Positions 1 to 5,791 of a DNA stretch of 10,163 nucleotides are shown here, piece after piece. Under the pieces are notes generated by a model, which had not been told where the DNA came from, did no database searches, and saw nothing but the letters and a program-made list of their open reading frames with translations. Source of the stretch: Actinomycetes bacterium (GTDB lineage: Bacteria > Actinomycetota > Actinomycetes > Propionibacteriales > Propionibacteriaceae); the NCBI GenBank assembly GCA_029778515.1, contig JAKOQD010000347.1:1-10163 (forward strand), in the 5' to 3' direction. The position numbers were made by a program, and so were the translations under genes. The first letter of the stretch is position 1; each line of letters begins with the position of its first letter.

Positions 1-2
1 TG

Positions 3-101
3 CGCGCGTCGATGCCGGACTTCTGGATGACCACCGATCGCGAGATCGCGATTGGATCGCTTCGCCGCCTGGCCGAGGCCGTCGAAAGCCCGAATCAGTA
101 G
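3..101 (+). CDS. 3' end of an unidentified gene (truncated by window edge)
   Basis: Only the last 32 codons are present, read in the frame that starts at base 3 and ends at TAG 99-101. The tail contains a PDFWMTTDREIAIGSLRRL stretch and finishes in an amphipathic helix (LRRLAEAVES). A 'T-T-x-x-E-I ... L ... L' ending resembles the C-terminal helix of fold-type I PLP aminotransferases, but so little sequence is left that this is only a guess. The frame is coding-like: GC-rich third positions, with a stop placed just before non-coding repeats. It converges on the DUF167 gene across 236 bases of repeat-bearing DNA. Confidence 0.5.
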   Translation, partial: RASMPDFWMTTDREIAIGSLRRLAEAVESPNQ

Positions 102-150
102 CCGCCGGACCCAGCTGGCACCACCAGCCCCGTCCCGAAACAACCCACAC

Positions 151-200
151 AAAGTGGACAGTTTGGTGCCGTCTGCGCGAGAAACGGTCCACTTTGTTGG
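151..200. repeat. Tandem palindromic repeat, copy 1
   Basis: This 50-nt unit matches the unit at 236-285 at 41 of 50 positions by hand alignment. It is itself an inverted repeat: CAAAGTGGACAGTTT at 150-164 pairs with AAACGGTCCACTTTG at 182-196 (14 of 15 pairs) around a 17-nt loop. It lies between two convergent genes, so it could act as a bidirectional transcription terminator. Equally, it could be a dispersed REP-like element or a decayed mobile-element end. No transposase is visible nearby. Confidence 0.75.
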
Positions 201-212
201 CGGGCGGGCGGG
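199..212 (+). other. G-rich run, possible G-quadruplex
   Basis: The spacer between the two palindromic repeats opens with GG-C-GGG-C-GGG-C-GGG, four guanine tracts separated by single cytosines. A two-tier quadruplex is possible in the plus-strand DNA or RNA. In a high-GC genome such runs also arise by chance, and cytosine loops favour ordinary duplex, so this is a weak call. Confidence 0.3.
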
Positions 213-235
213 TCGGCGGTGCGTCCCCGCTTCAC

Positions 236-285
236 CGAGTGGACGGTCTGGCGGCGTCGGGGCGAGGAACGGTCCACTTTGTTGG
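236..285. repeat. Tandem palindromic repeat, copy 2
   Basis: Second copy of the unit at 151-200, starting 85 bp further on. The last 18 bases, including the TCCACTTTGTTGG end, are identical to copy 1; the left half has diverged. The inverted repeat is shorter here: AGTGGAC at 238-244 against GTCCACT at 272-278. A short further echo (CCACCGTCTGGCGAC, from about 295) may be a third, heavily decayed left half. No protein-coding signal is apparent; short open frames through both copies are best seen as by-products. Confidence 0.7.
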
Positions 286-337
286 TAGGGGGATCCACCG
301 TCTGGCGACTCAGGCCCGGGTCTATTCGGGCGAAGCT

Positions 338-706
338 TCAGCTGTCCAGCAACTCTAAGTAGCGCGGACGCGTCGCGTCCGGCACCTCGACGACCTTGGT
401 GCGACTGGTGGCCCCACTCACCAGCGACACCTCCCGCGCCTTACAGCCCAGAGCCGCCGCCAGCGTCGTCAAAGCGGCTTCGGTGGCGCGTCCGTCCACG
501 GCTGGTGCCGAGACGGCGACGATCAGGGTGGCGTCGCCGTAGCGTCCCCCGACCCTGGTCCGTCCGGCTCCGGGCTTGACCCGGATCTCGATGTGAATGG
601 CGAGCCTGCGAACTAGACGCGCCGCAGGACAGCGACGACCTTGCCGAGGATCGACGCCTCGTTCCCGTCGATCGGCTCGTAGGCCGGGTTGTGGGGGAGC
701 AGCCAC
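338..706 (-). CDS. DUF167 / YggU (UPF0235) family protein, start uncertain
   Basis: The family-like part is about 86 residues, from [16 protein letters not shown] to LELLDS. It shows the usual DUF167 opening (I-x-V-K-P-G-A), the central '[11 protein letters not shown]' segment and the '[10 protein letters not shown]' block. DUF167 proteins are small and of unclear function. The only canonical start in frame is GTG at 704-706, inside lexA, which adds about 36 Arg/Pro-rich residues unlike the family; the interval given is this maximal frame. A start at ATT 596-598, 15 nt past the lexA stop and with AGG 6 nt upstream, would give the normal family length. The frame follows lexA on the same strand, so it is probably co-transcribed with it. 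It ends facing the truncated gene at the window edge. Confidence 0.8.
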   Translation of the reverse strand: MAAPPQPGLRADRRERGVDPRQGRRCPAARLVRRLAIHIEIRVKPGAGRTRVGGRYGDATLIVAVSAPAVDGRATEAALTTLAAALGCKAREVSLVSGATSRTKVVEVPDATRPRYLELLDS

Positions 707-1377
707 ACCTGGCCGGGGGTGCGCTTGAAGGTCTTCACGGTGGCCTCGTCGCCGAGCAGGGCAGCCACGATGTCGCCGTTGACTGCGTCGGGCTGCTGCC
801 GCACCACCACGTAGTCTCCGTCACAGATCGCCGCCTCGATCATCGAATCGCCCTTGACCTCAAGGAGGAACAGGGTGCCCTCACCCACCAATTGCTTGGG
901 CAGCGCGAATACGTCCTCAACGGCCTGCTCGGCCAGGATCGGGCCGCCGGCGGCGATCCGACCGAGGATCGGTACCGGGACTGAAGGTGCGGTGGGCGCG
1001 GGCAGGTCGGGCTCGACGATGCGCGTGACCGGAGCCGGCATCGACATCGACTCGGGCAGGCGTACCTCAAGGGCGCGCGGACGGTGCGGGTCGCGGTAGA
1101 GGAAGCCCTTCTGCTGCAGCTGCTTGAGCTGGTGCGCGGCCGATGATGCCGAACCCAAACCTGAACGCGCCGCGATCTCACGGACGCTGGGCGGATAGCC
1201 GACCTCGATCAGGGATTCGCGGATGACTTCCAGCACCCTGCGCTGCCGAAGGGTCAGCCCTTCTTCGTCGACCGGGGTGTCGGGCAGTTGGCTGACCTTC
1301 TTGCCCAGTTGCGCGGCTACGTCTTCCCTACGCGGCCGGCCGCGCTTGCGGGCCGGGGGATCTGCCTTGGTTGCCAT
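613..1377 (-). CDS. lexA: LexA, SOS-response repressor and self-cleaving serine peptidase
   Basis: 254 residues. The N-terminal winged-helix domain begins near residue 41 ([16 protein letters not shown]) and includes the recognition region around 62-90 ([26 protein letters not shown]). A proline-rich linker leads to the Ala143-Gly144 autocleavage site (RIAAGGP) and a peptidase S24 domain with nucleophile Ser178 (GDSM) and general base Lys215 (ATVKTF). RecA-ssDNA triggers cleavage, which frees SOS promoters. The first 40 residues are an extension carrying an AT-hook-like KRGRPRR at 11-17. The ATG at 1375-1377 is the only start before the DNA-binding domain that fits. No Shine-Dalgarno is seen; TAGCTT sits six bases before the ATG, so the mRNA may be leaderless. 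A LexA box at 1411-1422 implies autorepression. It is divergent from the 1579-1893 gene. Confidence 0.97.
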   Translation of the reverse strand: MATKADPPARKRGRPRREDVAAQLGKKVSQLPDTPVDEEGLTLRQRRVLEVIRESLIEVGYPPSVREIAARSGLGSASSAAHQLKQLQQKGFLYRDPHRPRALEVRLPESMSMPAPVTRIVEPDLPAPTAPSVPVPILGRIAAGGPILAEQAVEDVFALPKQLVGEGTLFLLEVKGDSMIEAAICDGDYVVVRQQPDAVNGDIVAALLGDEATVKTFKRTPGQVWLLPHNPAYEPIDGNEASILGKVVAVLRRV

Positions 1378-1383
1378 GTGTCA

Positions 1384-1389
1384 AAGCTA
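1384..1389 (-). promoter_or_regulatory. Candidate lexA -10 element (leaderless start)
   Basis: On the minus strand TAGCTT is followed by exactly six bases and then the lexA ATG. With normal -10 spacing, transcription would begin at or next to the A of the start codon. The -35 region would then fall at about 1407-1412, touching the LexA box at 1411-1422, which gives a simple route to repression. The -35 match is poor. A competing -10 (TAGCGAT at 1401-1407) cannot be excluded. Confidence 0.45.
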
Positions 1390-1410
1390 GCGCGTGGCGC
1401 ATCGCTATTG

Positions 1411-1422
1411 GAACATGTGTTC
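1411..1422. promoter_or_regulatory. LexA operator (SOS box) of lexA
   Basis: GAAC-ATGT-GTTC is the core actinobacterial SOS box, GAAC-N4-GTTC. It lies 34 bp upstream of the lexA start, the expected place for autoregulation. The outer bases (TG on the left, TA on the right) depart from the TCGAAC/GTTCGA ideal, so this is probably a weaker site than the one at 1547-1562. Confidence 0.85.
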
Positions 1423-1494
1423 TAGCGTGTCGTGGGTTCTCCGAAAACTGTCAGAGGCGCCGTCCAGCATGTAACTCGACGAAGAAACACGGCA

Positions 1495-1506
1495 GAACAG
1501 ACGTTC
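1495..1506. promoter_or_regulatory. Middle LexA operator (SOS box)
   Basis: GAAC-AGAC-GTTC fits the GAAC-N4-GTTC core, with GA following on the right as in the full consensus and CA on the left. It lies eight bases upstream of the TTGACC -35 element of the membrane-protein promoter, and 84 bp from the lexA box centre to centre. It could strengthen repression of the plus-strand gene or contribute to repression of both genes. Confidence 0.65.
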
Positions 1507-1513
1507 GAATCCC

Positions 1514-1542
1514 TTGACCTGGGTGATCTGGTGGGGTAGAAA
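1514..1542 (+). promoter_or_regulatory. Promoter of the SOS membrane-protein gene
   Basis: TTGACC at 1514-1519 and TAGAAA at 1537-1542 are separated by 17 bases, the ideal spacing for the housekeeping sigma factor. The expected start point near 1549 lies inside the LexA box at 1547-1562, so bound LexA would block initiation directly. Confidence 0.7.
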
Positions 1543-1546
1543 TGAT

Positions 1547-1562
1547 TCGAACACCTGTTCGA
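1547..1562. promoter_or_regulatory. Perfect-arm LexA operator (SOS box)
   Basis: TCGAACACCTGTTCGA matches the TCGAAC-N4-GTTCGA consensus exactly and has 7-base perfect arms around a CC centre. It begins four bases after the -10 hexamer and ends five bases before the GAGGAG ribosome binding site of the gene starting at 1579. Of the three boxes in this region it is the closest to consensus, implying tight repression until SOS induction. Confidence 0.93.
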
Positions 1563-1578
1563 GACACGAGGAGAAGCC

Positions 1579-1893
1579 ATGAGTGCCCTGCTGGTAGATG
1601 ACCTGGTCCCGCAGGTAGCCACGTCCGCGAACGGTTGGCACCACGTCCGGGGACGCGAGTACGGCCGGCTCGCTCTGGTGCCCGATCTGGAGGATGGGGT
1701 CGGCAGCGCACCGGTCGTCACCAACCGCCGCGCCGGCTGGCGGCTCACCGACCGTGGGATCAAGGTCGTCGTGAGCTTCTTCCTGGCGTTGTTCGCCACC
1801 GCGCTGGTGGTGCTGGTCAGCGGCTTCTTCGCGGTGAGCGATGCGCCAATCTCAGTGCCGCAGGCGCCCGCGGCGGTCGCGGTTGCGGGCTGA
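1579..1893 (+). CDS. SOS-controlled small single-pass membrane protein, probable division inhibitor
   Basis: 104 residues. About 60 mostly hydrophilic residues precede one membrane span at roughly 61-86 (IKVVVSFFLALFATALVVLV), followed by a short Ala/Val/Pro tail. The charged Arg/Lys run before the span (NRRAGWRLTDRGIK) suggests an inside N-terminus. The ATG at 1579 has GAGGAG five bases upstream. It is divergent from lexA and sits under a perfect SOS box, the position held by ChiZ (Rv2719c) in Mycobacterium, DivS in Corynebacterium and YneA in Bacillus, which restrain cell division during DNA damage. ChiZ and YneA carry a LysM domain; here the protein ends 18 residues after the span, with no LysM and no continuation in other frames. 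The function is inferred from location and topology, not from homology I can show. Confidence 0.85.
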   Translation: MSALLVDDLVPQVATSANGWHHVRGREYGRLALVPDLEDGVGSAPVVTNRRAGWRLTDRGIKVVVSFFLALFATALVVLVSGFFAVSDAPISVPQAPAAVAVAG

Positions 1894-1908
1894 CCGGTAG
1901 TAGTTCCC

Positions 1909-1941
1909 GACGCCGGCTGGTCGCCATGACCAGCCGGCGTC
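1909..1941 (+). terminator. Hairpin terminator after the SOS membrane-protein gene
   Basis: GACGCCGGCTGGTC (1909-1922) and GACCAGCCGGCGTC (1928-1941) form a perfect 14-bp stem with a 5-base loop, starting 15 bases after the stop codon. There is no T-run after it, which is common for actinobacterial terminators. It separates the SOS gene from nrdR. Confidence 0.8.
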
Positions 1942-1983
1942 ACCAATTGTCACCGCCTGCGCCGACACGCCGGAGTGGTCTTC

Positions 1984-2012
1984 TTGATAGTGGCGGCATT
2001 CGGTCGTAACCT
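1984..2012 (+). promoter_or_regulatory. Candidate nrdR-nrdJ promoter
   Basis: TTGATA at 1984-1989 and TAACCT at 2007-2012 are spaced by 17 bases. Transcription would start near 2019, inside the first possible NrdR box, giving a leader of about 100 bases before nrdR. The -10 match is moderate. Confidence 0.5.
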
Positions 2013-2025
2013 CTACATCTAGTAG
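2010..2025. promoter_or_regulatory. Possible NrdR box 1
   Basis: The core CTACATCTAG (2013-2022) fits the inner part of the NrdR-box consensus as I recall it (aCaCwAtATaTwGtGt): 8 of 10 in the core, 10 of 16 overall. It covers the predicted start point of the nrdR promoter. Its centre is 32 bp, about three helical turns, from the candidate box 2 centre; such spacing is typical of paired NrdR boxes. Confidence 0.45.
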
Positions 2026-2040
2026 TTACAGCGTTGTGGT

Positions 2041-2092
2041 TCGTCCACAGATTGTGGTTGCGGTCCACACCTCGTCCACAGCGATATCCACC
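2041..2092 (+). promoter_or_regulatory. Row of DnaA-box-like sites in the nrdR leader
   Basis: Four same-strand 9-mers resemble the DnaA box (TTGTCCACA in Streptomyces, TTATCCACA in E. coli): TCGTCCACA at 2041-2049, CGGTCCACA at 2061-2069, TCGTCCACA at 2072-2080 and ATATCCACC at 2084-2092. The first three share GTCCACA exactly. Start-to-start spacings are 20, 11 and 12 bp, close to whole helical turns. DnaA controls nrdAB in E. coli, so cell-cycle input to dNTP supply is a reasonable inference. Binding is unproven. Confidence 0.45.
2042..2057. promoter_or_regulatory. Possible NrdR box 2
   Basis: The right half (ATTGTGG, 2051-2057) fits the consensus well and the left half poorly, about 10 of 16 overall. 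A perfect short palindrome, CCACA-GAT-TGTGG, occupies 2045-2057. The site overlaps a DnaA-box-like sequence, so an alternative reading is possible. Confidence 0.35.
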
Positions 2093-2119
2093 GCGCGATC
2101 CCCAGGAAGGGGCCCGGAG

Positions 2120-2578
2120 ATGCATTGCCCGTTCTGCCGGCACACCGATACGAGGGTGCTGGACAGCCGTGTGGCCGAGGACGGCACGAGCATCCGACGG
2201 CGTCGGCAGTGCCCGGCGTGCGAGCGTCGCTTCACCACTCTTGAGCAGATGCAACTGGTGGTGGTGAAGCGGTCCGGCGTGGTGGAGCCCTTTTCCAGGG
2301 AGAAGGTGATCAGCGGCGTGGCCAAGGCCTGCAAGGGTCGCCCGGTCTCGGAAACCGACCTTGCCCGGCTCGGGCAGCGGGTGGAGGAGACCCTGCGTGC
2401 CAGCGGCCAGGCTGAGATCCCTGCCGATGAGGTCGGCCTCGCCATCCTCGGCCCGCTGCGCGAACTCGACGCGGTCGCCTATCTACGGTTCGCATCCGTC
2501 TACAAGCACTACGACTCGGTCGACGATTTCGAAGCCGAGATCGAGAGCCTGCGCCAGGCAGCGCTCGTCACCACCTGA
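2120..2578 (+). CDS. nrdR: NrdR, transcriptional repressor of ribonucleotide reductase genes
   Basis: 152 residues, the normal family length. The N-terminal zinc ribbon uses Cys3, Cys6, Cys31 and Cys34 (MHCPFC ... QCPAC). The ATP-cone domain spans about 46-136 ([20 protein letters not shown] ... ASVYKHY) and senses ATP/dATP, switching DNA binding according to the deoxynucleotide pool. The ATG at 2120 is chosen because the protein must begin MHCPFC; AGGAAGG lies nine bases upstream. An in-frame GTG at 2036 would only translate the control region. It is followed 42 bases later by nrdJ on the same strand, the classic nrdR-nrdJ operon, which it should repress along with itself. Confidence 0.97.
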   Translation: MHCPFCRHTDTRVLDSRVAEDGTSIRRRRQCPACERRFTTLEQMQLVVVKRSGVVEPFSREKVISGVAKACKGRPVSETDLARLGQRVEETLRASGQAEIPADEVGLAILGPLRELDAVAYLRFASVYKHYDSVDDFEAEIESLRQAALVTT

Positions 2579-2620
2579 GCAAATCAACCCCACGAAGAAG
2601 AATCGAAAGGCAGCACAACC

Positions 2621-5455
2621 ATGACCGAAACCGCGAAGGCAACCGGCCGGGGTGCCCGGAAGGCATCGGGGCTGAAGATCGCCCGGGTTTTCACGACCGC
2701 CGGCGTCCACCCCTACGACGAGGTCAAGTGGGAGTTGCGCGACGTCGTGCAGACGAACTGGAAGACCGGTGAGGCGGTGTTCGAGCAGCGGGGGGTCGAG
2801 TTCCCCGACTTCTGGAGCGTGAACGCGTCCACGATCGTCACCACGAAATACTTCCGGGGCGCGCTCGGCAGCGCCCAACGCGAGGCGAGCCTGAAGACGT
2901 TGATCGACCGGGTGGTCAAGACCTACCGGGCCGGCGGTGAGGACAACGGCTACTTCGCGTCCGAAGAGGACGCCGAAATCTTCGAGCACGAACTCACCTG
3001 GATGCTGCTGAACCAGTACTTCAGCTTCAACTCCCCGGTCTGGTTCAACGTCGGAACGCTCAGCCCGCAGCAGGTCAGCGCGTGCTTCATCCTGAGCGTC
3101 GACGACTCGATGGACTCGATCCTCAACTGGTATAAGGAAGAGGGTTTCATCTTCAAGGGCGGCTCCGGCGCCGGCCTGAACCTGTCCCGGATCCGGTCGT
3201 CGAAGGAGTTGCTGTCCTCCGGTGGCACCGCGTCCGGCCCGGTGTCGTTCATGCGCGGTGCGGACGCGTCCGCGGGCACGATCAAGTCCGGCGGCGCCAC
3301 CCGGCGCGCGGCGAAGATGGTCGTGCTGGACGTGGATCATCCCGACATCGAGGAGTTCATCGAGACCAAGGCGCGCGAGGAGGACAAGATCCGCGCGCTG
3401 CGCGATGCCGGCTTCGACATGGATCTGGGCGGCAAGGACATCGTCAGCGTCCAGTACCAGAACGCCAACAACTCGGTGCGGGTCAGCGACGAGTTCATGC
3501 AGGCGGTCGAGGACGGCACCGATTTCGGCCTGCGCGCCCGGATGACCGGCGAGGTGATCGAGAAGGTCGACGCCCGCGAGCTGTTCGGCAAGATGGCGAA
3601 GGCGGCCTGGGAGTGCGCCGATCCGGGCATCCAGTACGACGACACGATCAACGCCTGGCATACCAATCCGGAGTCGGGCCGGATCAACGCGTCCAACCCG
3701 TGCTCGGAGTACATGAGCCTCGACAACAGCTCCTGCAACCTGGCCAGCCTGAACCTGATGAAGTTCCTGCGCGACGACGACACCTTCGACGTCGAGTCGT
3801 TCGTCAAGGCCATCGAGTTGATCATCACCGCGATGGACATCTCGATCTGCTTCGCCGACTTCCCGACCGAGGCCATTGGCGAGACCACGCGCAGCTTCCG
3901 TCAGCTGGGCATCGGCTACGCCAACCTCGGCGCGCTGCTGATGGCGATCGGCCGCGGCTACGACTCGGACGCGGGCCGCGCCCTGGCCGCGTCCATCACC
4001 TCGCTGATGACCGGCGTGTCCTACCGGCGCTCGGCCGAATTGGCCGCGGTCGTGGGCCCGTACAACGGCTACGCGCGCAACGCCGCCGCGCACCAGCGGG
4101 TGATGCGCAAGCATCAGGCCGCCAATGACGACGTCCGGATCTGGGACGAGCTGGACAAGCCGCTGCACATGGCCGCGTCCGAGGAGTGGGCCCAGGTGGT
4201 GGCGCTCGGTGCCAAGAACGGCTACCGGAACGCTCAGGCGTCCGTGCTGGCCCCGACCGGAACCATCGGCTTCATGATGGACTGCGACACCACCGGCATC
4301 GAGCCAGACTTCTCGCTGGTCAAGTTCAAGAAGCTGGTCGGCGGCGGGTCGATGCAGATCGTCAACCAGACGATCCCGCGAGCGCTGCAGCGGCTCGGCT
4401 ACGCCGGCGAGACCGTGGAGGCGATCGTCGACTACATCGCCAACCACGGCCACGTGGTGAACGCGCCGGGCCTGAAGCCGGAGCACTACGAGATCTTCGA
4501 CACCGCGATGGGCCAGCGGGCGATCAAGCCGATGGGTCATGTGCGGATGATGGCTGCGGTGCAGCCGTTCCTTTCCGGCGCGATCAGCAAGACCGTGAAC
4601 CTGCCGGAGACGGCGACGGTCGAGGAGATCGCCGACGTCTACGCCCAGGGCTGGAAGCTCGGCCTGAAGGCGCTCGCGGTCTACCGCGACAACTGCAAAG
4701 TCGGCCAGCCGCTGAGCGATGGCAAGAAGACCGATGAGCCGGCGGCGAAGGCTGAGCCGGAGGTGCGGGTTGAGTACCGGCCGCGCCGCAACCGGTTGCC
4801 GAAGTCGCGGGTAAGCCGGACGACGTCCTTCTCCGTGGCCGGTGCCGAGGGCTACATGACCTCGGGCCAGTACAACGACGGCAAGCTGGGCGAAGTGTTC
4901 CTTAAGCTCGGCAAGCAGGGTTCGACCTTGGCCGGTGTGATGGACGCGTTCTCGATCGCGGTCTCGATCGGCCTGCAGTACGGCGTGCCGCTGGAGCAGT
5001 TCGCGCAGAAGTTCACCAACCTGAAGTTCGAGCCGGCCGGCATGACCGACGACCCGGACGTGCGGATGGCGCAGTCGATCATGGATTACATCTTCCGCAG
5101 GCTGGCCCTGGACTACCTGTCCTTCGACGAGCGGGCCGAGCTCGGCATCTACACCGCGGCCGAGCGGGCGCGCTACGTCGAGACCGGCCGGTACCTGTCC
5201 GAGGAGGACGAGGCCGAGCTGATCGAGTCGGAGTCGCTCAAGAACGATGCCGCGGACGACGTCCGGGTGCACGAGGACGGACCGAACCAGCCCGCCCTGG
5301 TTGAGTTCAAGGCCCACTCGACCGCCGAGGTGCTGGAACAGCTCTCCGGCATGAGCGTGGACGCGCCGCTGTGCCTCACCTGCGGCACCAAGATGCGGCG
5401 CTCAGGCTCCTGCTACATCTGCGAGGGCTGCGGTTCCACCAGCGGCTGCAGCTGA
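2621..5455 (+). CDS. nrdJ: NrdJ, vitamin B12-dependent (class II) ribonucleotide reductase
   Basis: 944 residues, full length for the large actinobacterial class. It reduces ribonucleotides to deoxyribonucleotides with adenosylcobalamin as radical source, with or without oxygen. Visible landmarks are Cys155 (SACFIL) and Cys372 (SCNLAS) as the redox pair, and Asn359-Pro-Cys361-Ser-Glu363 (NPCSE), whose Cys361 should carry the thiyl radical. The catalytic barrel runs to about 690. A Lys/Arg-rich linker leads to a TSCPD domain from about 746 (YMTSGQYNDGKLGEVF). The tail holds Cys918/921 and Cys931/934 as a zinc-finger-like pair of CxxC motifs, then Cys937 and Cys943 (GCGSTSGCS), which shuttle electrons to the active site. 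GAAAGG precedes the ATG by ten bases. It is co-transcribed with nrdR. No cobalamin riboswitch was recognised upstream. Confidence 0.97.
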   Translation: MTETAKATGRGARKASGLKIARVFTTAGVHPYDEVKWELRDVVQTNWKTGEAVFEQRGVEFPDFWSVNASTIVTTKYFRGALGSAQREASLKTLIDRVVKTYRAGGEDNGYFASEEDAEIFEHELTWMLLNQYFSFNSPVWFNVGTLSPQQVSACFILSVDDSMDSILNWYKEEGFIFKGGSGAGLNLSRIRSSKELLSSGGTASGPVSFMRGADASAGTIKSGGATRRAAKMVVLDVDHPDIEEFIETKAREEDKIRALRDAGFDMDLGGKDIVSVQYQNANNSVRVSDEFMQAVEDGTDFGLRARMTGEVIEKVDARELFGKMAKAAWECADPGIQYDDTINAWHTNPESGRINASNPCSEYMSLDNSSCNLASLNLMKFLRDDDTFDVESFVKAIELIITAMDISICFADFPTEAIGETTRSFRQLGIGYANLGALLMAIGRGYDSDAGRALAASITSLMTGVSYRRSAELAAVVGPYNGYARNAAAHQRVMRKHQAANDDVRIWDELDKPLHMAASEEWAQVVALGAKNGYRNAQASVLAPTGTIGFMMDCDTTGIEPDFSLVKFKKLVGGGSMQIVNQTIPRALQRLGYAGETVEAIVDYIANHGHVVNAPGLKPEHYEIFDTAMGQRAIKPMGHVRMMAAVQPFLSGAISKTVNLPETATVEEIADVYAQGWKLGLKALAVYRDNCKVGQPLSDGKKTDEPAAKAEPEVRVEYRPRRNRLPKSRVSRTTSFSVAGAEGYMTSGQYNDGKLGEVFLKLGKQGSTLAGVMDAFSIAVSIGLQYGVPLEQFAQKFTNLKFEPAGMTDDPDVRMAQSIMDYIFRRLALDYLSFDERAELGIYTAAERARYVETGRYLSEEDEAELIESESLKNDAADDVRVHEDGPNQPALVEFKAHSTAEVLEQLSGMSVDAPLCLTCGTKMRRSGSCYICEGCGSTSGCS

Positions 5456-5469
5456 TGTGAGATACGGCG

Positions 5470-5506
5470 ACGGGCTCGGTCATCCTTGATGGGTGGCCGA
5501 GCCCGT
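5470..5506. terminator. Hairpin terminator after nrdJ, probably bidirectional
   Basis: Bases 5470-5485 pair with 5491-5506 as a 16-bp stem with two G-U pairs and a TTGAT loop. It starts 15 bases after the nrdJ stop. The minus-strand gene ending at 5544 converges on it, so it can stop transcription from both sides. There is only a weak T-rich tail. Confidence 0.8.
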
Positions 5507-5543
5507 TGGCTGTTCCGGTGGTCGCGCTTGGCCTGCTGACCGC

Positions 5544-5753
5544 TCAGTCCTGGTCGGCCGCTTCGTCGGAAGCCGAAGCCTGAGCCACATTGAAGGTCAC
5601 CCAGGAAGTGGTGGTGGCTGGGGCAACGCTGGGCTTTCGGGTCGGCGCCGGTTCTCCGGGCGTGACCGGACGGATCGGGTCGCCCATGGCGCTGCGTAGC
5701 GCTTCGACGATGGCGTTGCCCTTAGCCGGGTCGTACTTGCGAATCTCAGCCAT
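5544..5753 (-). CDS. Small protein of unknown function (69 residues)
   Basis: The protein has two halves: an N-terminal helix-like part (IRKYDPAKGNAIVEALRSAM, residues 4-23) and a Pro/Thr/Ala-rich tail that ends acidic (SDEAADQD). No signal peptide, membrane segment or cysteine is seen, and I do not recognise a family. Codon use is typical of the neighbours. The ATG at 5751-5753 is supported by TAGCAT placed exactly six bases upstream, a leaderless-promoter arrangement. It follows the DedA gene on the same strand by 38 bases and converges on nrdJ. The opposite strand also has a short open frame here (5493-5699), which looks less like a gene. Confidence 0.6.
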   Translation of the reverse strand: MAEIRKYDPAKGNAIVEALRSAMGDPIRPVTPGEPAPTRKPSVAPATTTSWVTFNVAQASASDEAADQD

Positions 5754-5759
5754 GTGCCA

Positions 5760-5765
5760 ATGCTA
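5760..5765 (-). promoter_or_regulatory. Candidate -10 element of the 69-residue gene
   Basis: TAGCAT is followed by six bases and then ATG on the minus strand, so the transcript would start at the start codon. It lies in the 38-base gap after the DedA gene, suggesting that the small gene has its own promoter. No good -35 is seen. Confidence 0.45.
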
Positions 5766-5791
5766 AGCCGCCAGCCTGTGCGGACGCTGGG

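Noticed and set aside
52..298. Short open frames on both strands through the 5' repeats
   Set aside because: They run through two palindromic repeats and give repeated, low-information peptides. No ribosome binding site or family match is visible.
2036..2119. GTG at 2036 as the start of NrdR
   Set aside because: It would add 28 residues from the promoter and operator region. NrdR must begin with the MHCPFC zinc ribbon, and AGGAAGG sits nine bases before that ATG.
1942..2119. Cobalamin riboswitch before nrdR-nrdJ
   Set aside because: A B12-dependent enzyme would be a logical target, but I see no B12-box-like core in the interval, and the 5' leader from the predicted promoter is only about 100 bases, too short for the usual fold.
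2483..5317. A 944-codon open frame antisense to nrdR/nrdJ, the same length as NrdJ itself
   Set aside because: Long antisense frames are expected opposite GC-rich genes with biased third positions. The product is Val/Leu/Arg/His-rich, low in Lys, and matches no family; NrdJ on the other strand is unmistakable. The equal length is coincidence.
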